Source: Alkaliphilus peptidifermentans DSM 18978 (lineage in GTDB: Bacteria > Bacillota > Clostridia > Peptostreptococcales > Natronincolaceae). Taken from it: a stretch of 64,000 bases of DNA. Where the stretch lies: positions 1-64,000 of the forward strand of contig NZ_FMUS01000007.1 of assembly GCF_900101495.1 (NCBI RefSeq). Direction: 5' to 3'. The notes beneath the pieces are model-generated. The model had not been told where the DNA came from and made no database searches. It worked only from the letters and a program-made list of their open reading frames with translations. Made by a program: the position numbers and the translations under genes. Of the stretch, positions 38,478 through 46,900 are shown piece by piece; position 1 is the stretch's first letter, and every line of letters starts with the position of its first letter.

Positions 38478-38515
38478 AATTCTACATTTTTCTCATTAAC
38501 ATATTGATAAGATAA
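38478..38515 (+). promoter_or_regulatory. 38-bp conserved element before a membrane protein gene (copy B)
   Basis: Matches the element at 33536-33573 at 32 of 38 positions with no gaps. GATAAT at 38511-38516 could be the -10 hexamer. It ends 25 bases before the start of the membrane protein. The shared element implies common control, most simply by the LytTR regulator at 33688. Confidence 0.6.
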
Positions 38516-38539
38516 TTTTAGCGAAAGGGGATTTAAAAC

Positions 38540-39004
38540 GTGAAAAAATGGCAAGTTTATTTAATTTATTTAAGTATGCTTATTCTATTCTTTATGATAC
38601 GTCAAAAAGTTATAGAAAGCATAAGTGAGCAACTTGTAAGCAATTTTACATTAAGGTTTTATCCATGGTTAATGATTATAATAAAATTATTATTGAATAT
38701 ATTATTTTCCATACTAATAGGCTTAGAGCATTTACTAGGAGAAATAAAAAAAGATGGTAGTTGGCATTTTAATCGTGAAAAGCTATTAATAGTGTGTTTA
38801 CCGTTATTTATTTTTTCTTTGAGTGAAGTTATATACTATTTACCTTTATCTTTTTTAGTGGGTATAACCACAAATATTTTTACTAATCTTATTATAGATA
38901 AGAGTGGTACAGTTAACTTATTACAAATATTACTTGGTTATAATTTAATAACAAGCATGTATAAAGATAATATATTTAAAAATGTGAGCAAAAAGACGTC
39001 TTGA
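38540..39004 (+). CDS. Multi-pass membrane protein of unknown function
   Basis: GTG 38540 follows AAAGGGG by nine bases. 154 residues with about four hydrophobic segments (near residues 6-21, 42-63, 83-100 and 103-120) and a basic C-terminus. I do not recognise the family. It lacks the His/Cys pair arrangement of AgrB-type peptide processors. The conserved 38-bp promoter element immediately upstream ties it to the LytTR regulator gene. Confidence 0.7.
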   Translation: MKKWQVYLIYLSMLILFFMIRQKVIESISEQLVSNFTLRFYPWLMIIIKLLLNILFSILIGLEHLLGEIKKDGSWHFNREKLLIVCLPLFIFSLSEVIYYLPLSFLVGITTNIFTNLIIDKSGTVNLLQILLGYNLITSMYKDNIFKNVSKKTS

Positions 39005-39026
39005 TATTTATAAAGCCATAGCCAAA

Positions 39027-39056
39027 AGTGACAAGGGGACTTTTTTTTTGCCACTT
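39027..39056 (-). repeat. Variant REP-like repeat
   Basis: AAGGGGAC followed by nine T and GCCACTT: the same frame as the exact repeats (GGGGAC...TTTGCCAC) with the middle replaced by T. Its ends AAGTG/CACTT pair. It lies five bases before copy 2 of the 360-bp duplication. Confidence 0.65.
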
Positions 39057-39061
39057 AATAA

Positions 39062-39281
39062 CTAGTCTTGTTTAGACAAAGGAACTATTGTAGGATTTAC
39101 AGGAAACACTGGCGATGTATGGCCAAAACCAACACCAGAAAACCCGTTAGCAGGAACTCACCTACATTTTGACGTAAATAATCAAGGAAAAAATTCAAGT
39201 CTAGGTCCATCTGATACAGTCAATCCTCAAAAATTTTTCCCTTCAATTACCTTTAGCGGCAAAACTTCAGACCTAGATTGA
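39062..39281 (+). pseudogene. Truncated M23 peptidase C-terminus, copy 2
   Basis: Nearly identical to 37300-37520 and carries the same HLHFDVN motif without the rest of the peptidase. A one-base deletion near its left end removes the upstream reading frame. Confidence 0.88.
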
Positions 39282-39421
39282 TATAGAAAGGAAGACAAAT
39301 ATGAAAAAAAAGAGTTTTATAATAATTTTAATAATTTTCAGTTTGGTATCACTATGTGGATGTCAAATAAGTTCTAATGATGTTGCTCTGGAAGATGAGA
39401 TTACCGCACCTCTTTTAAATG
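39062..39421 (+). repeat. 360-bp direct duplication, copy 2
   Basis: Second copy of the block at 37300-37659. Here the lipoprotein gene continues intact past the block, so this copy is the probable source or the unbroken version. Confidence 0.9.
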
Positions 39422-39936
39422 AAGAAAATTATGTTTTCAATTATGATGCAATTGGAGGAGGTACGGAGGTTGAAATTCGCACTCCCTATGATATGATATA
39501 TTATGGAATACCAACATATTTACGTAATATTGTTGGAGACGATAAAGTAGATGAATGGTTAGCTCAATTTGAGAGTGTAACAAATCCAAAAGGTCGTGAT
39601 AAATGGGAGGTTACTATAGTAAATGCTGTAAAAGAACTAAATGTGTCAAAAGAAGCTTTTAAAGAGGCCAATGTATCAACTTATTCAAAAGAGCAGATTG
39701 AAGCAATTTATTCAGGAGATCGAAAACTAATCAATAGATCCTTTGTAAACGAGTATGCACTGCTTATTAATGATAAGATTTACACTTCTAGTTGGCTTGC
39801 TGCTCATACTGTGGAAGACTATAAAAAAGAAGGTATTACTGAAGATATATTAAATGAATATCTTAACAAAATTAAAGATACTCCTTTAATAGAAGATTAT
39901 AAAAACATAATGAATGTGCTAGAAAGTAAAGAGTAA
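39301..39936 (+). CDS. Lipoprotein with one copy of the unrecognised ~140-residue domain
   Basis: 211 residues. The signal peptide ends in LCGC (lipobox). Residues ~60-200 carry the domain seen twice in the lipoprotein at 35962: YYGIPTYLRNIVG, DEWLAQFES, VNAVKELNVSKEAF, EQIEAIYSGDRKLINRSFVN and YTSSWLAAHTVEDYKKEGI. Order peptidase fragment then lipoprotein repeats the M23-lipoprotein pair at 34.6-37.2 kb, so this was once a second such pair. A REP-like repeat starts seven bases after the stop. Confidence 0.85.
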   Translation: MKKKSFIIILIIFSLVSLCGCQISSNDVALEDEITAPLLNEENYVFNYDAIGGGTEVEIRTPYDMIYYGIPTYLRNIVGDDKVDEWLAQFESVTNPKGRDKWEVTIVNAVKELNVSKEAFKEANVSTYSKEQIEAIYSGDRKLINRSFVNEYALLINDKIYTSSWLAAHTVEDYKKEGITEDILNEYLNKIKDTPLIEDYKNIMNVLESKE

Positions 39937-39942
39937 TGGCAT

Positions 39943-39974
39943 GCCAAGGCCAAGGGGACGTTTTGTTTGCCACC
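39943..39974 (-). repeat. REP-like repeat, exact copy with doubled GCCAAG
   Basis: Reverse-orientation 20-mer at 39955-39974 preceded by GCCAAGGCCAAG, i.e. the tail hexamer is doubled. It stands between a gene stop and the RAYT gene, 39 bases before the latter's start. Confidence 0.9.
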
Positions 39975-40012
39975 TACTAAAAAATATGATAGGATAAAAA
40001 TGGGTGATAATT

Positions 40013-40753
40013 ATGCCAAGAATAGCAAGAGAAAAAAGTGAAACAGGGATATACCATATAATGCTTAGAGGAATAGATAAAAGAGATATTTTCTTGAAAG
40101 ACGCTGATTACGAGAGATTTACTGAGTATATGAGGATATCAAAGGAAAAGACAGGATTCACAATTTATGCCTATTGCTTAATGACAAATCATGTACATAT
40201 ATTACTCAAAACAGGAGTAGAGGAAATAGGAGATATAGTTAGAAGAATTACGGTAGGATATGCACAGTATCATAATATAGAAAATGGCAGAACAGGACAT
40301 CTTTTTCAAAATCGATTTAAGAGTGAACCTGTAAATACAGATTCTTATTTTCTCACTGTCTTAAGATATATTCATCAAAACCCTATTAAAGCAGGAATGG
40401 TACAAAGATTGGAAGACTATAAATGGAGCAGTTATAATGAATATATTAATAACAATACATTAATAGATTCCACAATCGGATTAAGTTATTTTAAAGGCAC
40501 CAATGATTTTATAACATATATGAAAGAAAACAATCAGGATAAGTGTCTAGAGTATGATCCTAGAAAAAGATATACAGATGAAGGATTAAAAGAAACAATA
40601 TCTTTATTAGTAGACATAACCAATATAAGTAATTTGGATATAAAATCCAGAAATGAAATTCTTAAAGATATTAAAAATGCGACTGGAGCAAGTAATAGAC
40701 AATTATCAAGAGTCCTTAAAATAGGGAGAGGAGTACTGGATAAAATTTATTAA
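40013..40753 (+). CDS. REP-associated tyrosine transposase (RAYT, Y1/HUH family)
   Basis: ATG 40013 is preferred (MPRIAREKSETGIYHIMLRG); GTG 40004 is an alternative. 246 residues. The Y1_Tnp domain shows the HUH motif in MTNHVHILLK (His-60, His-62), the Y-bearing helix VGYAQYHN (Tyr-83/Tyr-86) and GHLFQNRFKSEPV, then YIHQNPIKAGMV and YKWSSYNEY, all classical for this family. A C-terminal segment ASNRQLSRVLKIGRGVLDKI looks like a helix-turn-helix. RAYTs are single-copy, non-autonomous-looking relatives of IS200 enzymes thought to spread REP sequences. Exact REP-like repeats surround this gene, the nearest just upstream. Confidence 0.92.
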   Translation: MPRIAREKSETGIYHIMLRGIDKRDIFLKDADYERFTEYMRISKEKTGFTIYAYCLMTNHVHILLKTGVEEIGDIVRRITVGYAQYHNIENGRTGHLFQNRFKSEPVNTDSYFLTVLRYIHQNPIKAGMVQRLEDYKWSSYNEYINNNTLIDSTIGLSYFKGTNDFITYMKENNQDKCLEYDPRKRYTDEGLKETISLLVDITNISNLDIKSRNEILKDIKNATGASNRQLSRVLKIGRGVLDKIY

Positions 40754-40833
40754 TTCAATGGAAAGAATAACGTTCCCAAAGCTCTTATTTGGATTTATTT
40801 TAAGTTCAACCCACAAAATTGGAGGAGAAGCCT

Positions 40834-42546
40834 TTGAATGTAGTTAGATTAGCATTTACATTGGTACTTGCAGCATCGGTTTTTTGTGCCATTTTACTGA
40901 TCAATTATGCATATAAAAAGCGAAGTATACCCGGTGCTAATTACTTTATACTACTGTTAATTACGGCAATTATATATAATTTAACATACATAGGTGAAAT
41001 AAATTCCAATAATCTAGCTACAGCAATGTTTTGGTTTAACCTTCAGCATATACCAATACCCTTTCAACATTACCTATGGATGATGCTAAGCTTGGAGTAT
41101 TCAAAAGCTACCAATAAGCAATTGAAAATAGCAAAGTACCTAGGCCTCTATCACCCTATTTCATTCATTCTAATATATTTCACTAACAATTTACATAATC
41201 TATATATTTCTTCCTATAGATTTGAAAGCAATGGATATTTTCCAGTAATTTTTTCTGATAAAGGACCATTGTTTTTCTTGATGGTGATCTCTGGAACACT
41301 TTTAGGAATAATATCTATGACCTTTTATGTTCGGGGGGTGATAAAGTCCTCACGACTCCACAAATACGGCTATTTTATCATGATATTTACATCTTTGTTT
41401 CCTTGGTTTACTGTATATTTGAATGCTGCCAATAAAAATTACCTTGGCATTGATTACTTCCCAGTGGTTTCGATTTTTTCTGGAATTCTATATATGTTTG
41501 GGATATTTAAGTTTAGAATTTTTAACACCATACCAATTGCAACAGAAATTGTTTTTCGTCAATCAAAAGAAGGAGTTATGGTAATTGACCTAACCAACCA
41601 CATTGTTGATGCTAACAATACTTTTATTAACATATATCCAGAGCTAAAGGAGCTTCCACATAAATATACCCTTGATTCCTTTATTGAAAAACATCCTGAG
41701 TTGAATGGAATCTATGGAGAAGACTCCACATTTAAATATAAGCTGGAGAAGGATGGTACTGAACGACATTATTCTGCTGAAATTACTAAAATAGTACTGG
41801 AGGATGGTTTTGAGATTGGGAAAATAGTTACCATCAATGATATAACAATATTTGTTGAAAATGAAAAAAACCTAAAATATATTGCAACAACAGCACTCGA
41901 CAAGGCAGAAACCAATGAGATGTCATTTTTACAAGCACAAATAAAACCCCATTTTTTAAATAATACCTTAAGCGTCATAGGTGCAATGGTTACTAGAGAC
42001 CCAAATGGTGCCAAGAAGCTAATTGAAAATCTAGGAGAATATCTAGCAAATTGCTGTTACTTCGACAATACGACACCAATGGTTTTGTTAGAAGAAGAAA
42101 TTGAAGCAGTTAATACTTATATAGCTATTGAAAAGACAAGGTTTGGAGATAGATTGCAATTTGATATAATATATGATACTATGCCTAAAATCAATATTCC
42201 TAGACTAATACTTCAGCCACTGGTGGAGAATTCTATCCGACATGGTATATTAAGAAAGGCAGATGGAGGAAATGTATGGCTTATAATTACCAATGAGGAA
42301 ACAAAAATATCCTTTGAAATAAAGGATAATGGTGTCGGAATATCTGAAGAAAAGCTCCTGCAGATAAGAATGGGAGAAGGAAATAATCAGGGGATAGGAA
42401 TCCTTAATATACATAGAAGGCTAATAAAGCATTATGGAGATGGCTTAAAGATAGATAGTAAAAAAGGAAGTTTTACATCTGTAAAGTTTTCCATACCCTT
42501 TCATGGGAAAAGCCAGTTGGAGTCCTTTAACACAGTAAAATTTTGA
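40834..42546 (+). CDS. LytS-type histidine kinase with N-terminal 7TM domain
   Basis: TTG 40834 is six bases after GGAGGAG. 570 residues. About seven TM helices (~1-215) form a 7TM histidine-kinase sensor domain. A PAS-like segment (~220-345) follows, then the phosphoacceptor LQAQIKPHFLNNTLSVIGAM and an ATPase domain with VENSIRHGIL, IKDNGVGI and GIGILNIHRRL. It probably senses a small molecule at or in the membrane and phosphorylates the regulator encoded 28 bases downstream. Confidence 0.9.
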   Translation: MNVVRLAFTLVLAASVFCAILLINYAYKKRSIPGANYFILLLITAIIYNLTYIGEINSNNLATAMFWFNLQHIPIPFQHYLWMMLSLEYSKATNKQLKIAKYLGLYHPISFILIYFTNNLHNLYISSYRFESNGYFPVIFSDKGPLFFLMVISGTLLGIISMTFYVRGVIKSSRLHKYGYFIMIFTSLFPWFTVYLNAANKNYLGIDYFPVVSIFSGILYMFGIFKFRIFNTIPIATEIVFRQSKEGVMVIDLTNHIVDANNTFINIYPELKELPHKYTLDSFIEKHPELNGIYGEDSTFKYKLEKDGTERHYSAEITKIVLEDGFEIGKIVTINDITIFVENEKNLKYIATTALDKAETNEMSFLQAQIKPHFLNNTLSVIGAMVTRDPNGAKKLIENLGEYLANCCYFDNTTPMVLLEEEIEAVNTYIAIEKTRFGDRLQFDIIYDTMPKINIPRLILQPLVENSIRHGILRKADGGNVWLIITNEETKISFEIKDNGVGISEEKLLQIRMGEGNNQGIGILNIHRRLIKHYGDGLKIDSKKGSFTSVKFSIPFHGKSQLESFNTVKF

Positions 42547-42574
42547 AGAAATAAAGATGGAATGAGGTTTGAAT

Positions 42575-43678
42575 ATGATTAGAGCGATTGTTATTGATGA
42601 CGAGTGGTATAATTTAGAAGAGATTAGTGACCTGATTGAAAAAACAAGCTTTTTTTATATATCAGGAAAGTATCAAAATCCTATTCTAGCATTGGAAGAG
42701 GTCCCATTAACAGAACCACAGGTAGCATTTATTGATATTGAGATACCTGAGATAGATGGGATTACCCTGGCAGAAAAATTGTTAGAGATTAACTCATCAA
42801 TGATAATCGTATTTATTACAAGCTATAATCAATATGCAGTTCAAGCCTTTGATTTAAATGCAATAGACTATATACTTAAGCCAATTAAAAAGGAACGCTT
42901 TTATCGTATGGTAGAAAAGATTAAAAATGAAATAGCTTTTAGAGCACAATTCAAATTAAAAACCCTTAAAATCAAGACCTTCAATCATCTTAATGTTACT
43001 ATTGGAGATTTACCTGTCAGATGGGAGAGGGCTAAGGCAGAAGAACTTTTTGCCTACCTACTTATGCACCATGGCAGTTATATACATAAGGAAAGGATTA
43101 TCGAAAACCTCTGGCCAGACCATGAACCAGAAAAGGCACTACAAATTTTGCAAACAGCAGTTTGTAAGATAAGAAACCTGTTTTCTCAAATCAAAAATAT
43201 GGTCAAGCTAGACTATAGTGGAAGCAGGTACTGCCTTGTAATTGAAAGTGGAGAATGTGATTATTTAGAAGCTAGAAGTGCATTGTCAAATTACAAAACT
43301 AATGATAAAAATACATTTGATGCTGTGGAAAATGTTAGCAAATTGTACGGGAAAGGTTTTTTGATAGAAGAGGGTTATATATGGAGTATGGAAAAGGATC
43401 AAGAAATGCGTGAAGGTTTTATAACAGCTTTAAATGAAATAATTAATTACTATATTGAGGAAGGAAACAGTCATAAGACTAAAAGCGCTTTAAAACAAAT
43501 AACAAGATTACAACCCTTTGATGAAAACCCAAACTATATGCTGATTAAGATGTATATAGAGTGTGGAGATAACAATGCTGCTTTTAATCATTATCACTGG
43601 CTTGAAAGGGTTTTGAAGGAGGAGTATGATACAGTTCCTTCTGAGAGGATAAAAGCCATACTTAATTTTGATAAGTAA
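42575..43678 (+). CDS. Response regulator with winged-helix and BTAD (SARP-like) domains
   Basis: ATG 42575 is seven bases after GAGG. 367 residues. The receiver (~1-118) has IVIDDEW, phosphoacceptor Asp in VAFIDIEIPEIDG and DYILKPIKKERF. Residues ~125-215 form an OmpR-like winged helix (AEELFAYLLMHHGSYIHKER, LWPDHEPEKALQILQTAVCKIR). The C-terminal ~150 residues form a TPR-like bacterial transcriptional activation domain (PNYMLIKMYIECGDNNAAFNHY). Receiver-BTAD fusions pair with 7TM kinases in clostridia and bacilli; targets are unknown, perhaps the giant surface protein that follows. Confidence 0.9.
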   Translation: MIRAIVIDDEWYNLEEISDLIEKTSFFYISGKYQNPILALEEVPLTEPQVAFIDIEIPEIDGITLAEKLLEINSSMIIVFITSYNQYAVQAFDLNAIDYILKPIKKERFYRMVEKIKNEIAFRAQFKLKTLKIKTFNHLNVTIGDLPVRWERAKAEELFAYLLMHHGSYIHKERIIENLWPDHEPEKALQILQTAVCKIRNLFSQIKNMVKLDYSGSRYCLVIESGECDYLEARSALSNYKTNDKNTFDAVENVSKLYGKGFLIEEGYIWSMEKDQEMREGFITALNEIINYYIEEGNSHKTKSALKQITRLQPFDENPNYMLIKMYIECGDNNAAFNHYHWLERVLKEEYDTVPSERIKAILNFDK

Positions 43679-43736
43679 GAACTTAAATAAAAGGGAGAAA
43701 TCATTGGATTTCTTCTTTTTTATATTCTTTAATCCT

Positions 43737-43795
43737 GGTGGCAAACAAAACGTCCCCCTGGCACTCACCCCTGGCACCCCTGGCACCCCTGGCAC
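43737..43795 (+). repeat. REP-like repeat, exact copy with CCCTGGCAC tandem tail
   Basis: The 20-mer is at 43737-43756. It is followed by four CCCTGGCAC units at 43756-43764, 43769-43777, 43778-43786 and 43787-43795, the last three in perfect tandem. It lies 58 bases after the BTAD regulator stop. Confidence 0.92.
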
Positions 43796-43944
43796 GTATG
43801 ATGTCGAATTTGTAAGAATCCTGTTAGAGAAGATTGATATAATATAAAAGAATCACAATTTGGTATAAATATAGGGGAGTCAATGGAGAGAACTATGAGA
43901 AATGCCAAGGGAATTTAAAAAATTTAAGGGGGAATATTAGAACT

Positions 43945-46900
43945 ATGATGAAACAGAGAAAATGCATTATTGGATTATTAACAATTTTGTTAGTGTTCAA
44001 TATAATGTCGGTGTCGACAGTAGAAGCTACATGGCCAGCCACTAGCTGGCAAGACTCAGGTGTACCAGATACTACATGGTATACTACACAAACAGCTGAA
44101 GGAAAAGGATCAGAAGCTAACCCATACATAATAGCGACAGCTGAAGAATTGGCGGGGTTAGCAGCCTTAGTCAATAGTGAAACTAGTTTTGCAAACAAAT
44201 ACATAAGACTTGCTAACGATATAAATTTGGCGGGAAAAAATTGGGTGATGATAGGAACCAATGAAAGGAGATTTGTGGGTCACTTTGATGGCAATGGACA
44301 TGTAATAAGTAACCTCACCAGTTATTCCAATAATTATGAATGGGCTGGTTTGTTTGGCTGGGTTGGTACTGGTAATGCTAATGTTAGTATTAAAAATTTA
44401 GGTGTTGTGGATATCAACATGGAGGGAAAGGTAAGAGGTGCTGGTGGGCTAGTGGCCTATTTAACTATTACTAACTTTCGATCTACTGTCATTGAAAATT
44501 GCTTCACCTCAGGACGCATTCATTCCAGTGCTGAATTAGCTAGGATTGGTGGACTCATTGGAGAAGTTTACATTAGTAATGCAGGCAATGCTTCGCTGAC
44601 TATAGCTAACTCATACTCCACTATGGATATCGCCCTAACCAGTACAGATAATGGAATTTCTAATATTCGGTATGCCGGTGGATTAATTGGTTCTTTAGAG
44701 TATATAGGTGTTAATAATAATGTGCCAGTGACAATTAATAACAGCTATTCTGCTACCAAATTAACTACTGTAAATATTACAAGAAGCCGAATAGGTGGAT
44801 TTGCAGGATATGTCAATACAGAAAATCAGGTTCATATAAATAACTCTATCTTTGATATTCAAGCTTCAGCAGTAAGTTATGCCTTCCACCAAACCAGTGC
44901 ATCATTTGCAGGTGTAACTTCTAAGACTACATCGGAAATGACAGGCTCATCCCTGACTGCAGGATGGGATTCCGATATATGGCAGGCTGAAGAAGGCTTT
45001 TATCCACGACTTAAAGTATTTAATACTGTACCTGGGTCTGTATCTAGGGACAGTTCATTAGTGAGTGCTATTCCTCTGTTTCTTTTTGAGAATACTACAA
45101 GTCCATTCTTAAGTGATACATCTATTAATGTGAGAAGAAGCTTTACCGTTCCAGTGAATGGGGTCACGTGGACAGCTGAACCGTCTGGTATTCTCGGATT
45201 TGATGGTGCTGGAAATGTAGCATTTACAAGTCCTGGTACGGATACCAATGTAACAGTAACAGCTCAATTGAGTTCTGGTATTAAAAAGAAATTTGTTATA
45301 TTATGCAAATCAGGCGTAGATCCTGAAGATACCATACCACCGACAATAAGCATAGGTACTATTACACCATCAGATTTCTCAGTAAATATTTCTGTATCTT
45401 CTGATGAATTTGCAGAAATATATGTTTTGGTTAAAGAAGCCTCGGAAACTGCTCCATCCAATGCAAATGGAATTGTGAGTAACAATCGAACTGTTAAAGG
45501 AACAGGTACAGAATATAATGCATTAGTAGGAGGACTAGAGCATTCTACAGATTACATTTCCTATGCCATTGGAATTGATGCCACAGGAAATGTTTCAAGT
45601 ATTATAAGTGGAGAATTTACTACCCTGCAGGATGCTACTCCTCCAGCATGGACCGGAAACACTGGTGTTACAATTTCAGGGAAGGAAGCAAGGTTTCGAG
45701 TGTCCTTTAACGAAGAAGGCACCATAAAATATGTTGTATTACCAGATAATTTTACAGCCCCATCAAAGGAACAGGTGGCAGATGGGAAGGATGCTAATAA
45801 TGAAGCGGCTTACTATTATGAATCGAATCCCTATCCAACAGCAGGGACTTCGCAAAATAATGTAATAGACTTTTCGGGTTTTGGTGCAGGCTACTATAGG
45901 ATATACATCATATGTGAAGATGCTTATGGAAACATCTCAAATGTAGTGTCAAGTGGTACTTTGCGTTTCTATGTGAAAAGCAGTGCAAATGATATTATAG
46001 ATTTTGCTGTTGATGGTCAGATTGGGGCACCAGAAATTGATGCAGTTAACCATAGCGTTTATTTCGATATACCTAATGGTACTAATATAACAGCATTGGA
46101 ACCTATAATTACAGTATCTGCAGGTGCTACTATATCACCTGCATCTGGTGAACCAAGGGATTTTAGCAGTCCAGTAACCTATACTGTAACAGCTGAGGAT
46201 AATACACCTCAAAATTGGGAGGTGACATGTTATGAAGTTAATTTAAACAGTGTTACCATAGAAACTCAACCAAAGCTAGAATATACAGAGGGTGAAGCCC
46301 TGGATTTAAGTGGACTTAAGGTGAAGCTCCACTGGAGTAACAGTACAGAGGAAGAAATAGAATATACAGATTTTACAGTAAAGGGATTAACGGTAGATAA
46401 GGTAGATGGTACAATATTAACCATTGGAGATAATGGCAGTAAAATGATCATCACCCATATTAGTGGCAGTAGTGTGGAGACTAATGCTCTTATAGTTAAT
46501 ATAGCAGTGGTCCACAATGTTACCATAGAGACCCAACCAAAGCTAGAATACACCGCAGGAGAAGAACTGGATTTAAGTGGACTTAAGGTGAAGCTCCACT
46601 GGAGTAATGGTACAGAGGAAGAGGTAGTATTTGCAAATTTTACAGCAAAGGGACTAACAGTTGATAAGGCAAATGGAACAGGCTTGACTTATGAAGATAA
46701 TAGCATCAAAATAACCATAACCCATACCAGTGAAAAAAGCGTAGAGACCAATGGCTTAATAGTTCATGCAGCAGTAAACAGTATTACTATAGAGACCCAA
46801 CCAAAGCTAGAATACACCGATGGAGAAGAACTGGATTTAAGTGGACTTAAGGTGAAGCTCCACTGGAGTAATGGAATAGTGGAAGAAGTAGTATTTGCAG

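Noticed and set aside
38540-39004. Membrane protein near a LytTR regulator as an AgrB-type peptide processor
   Set aside because: The conserved His and Cys arrangement of AgrB is not visible and no AgrD-like precursor with a central Cys lies nearby.
43756-43795. Short tandem repeats that could be taken for a CRISPR array
   Set aside because: Units are 9 bases with no spacers and no cas genes are present anywhere in the window.
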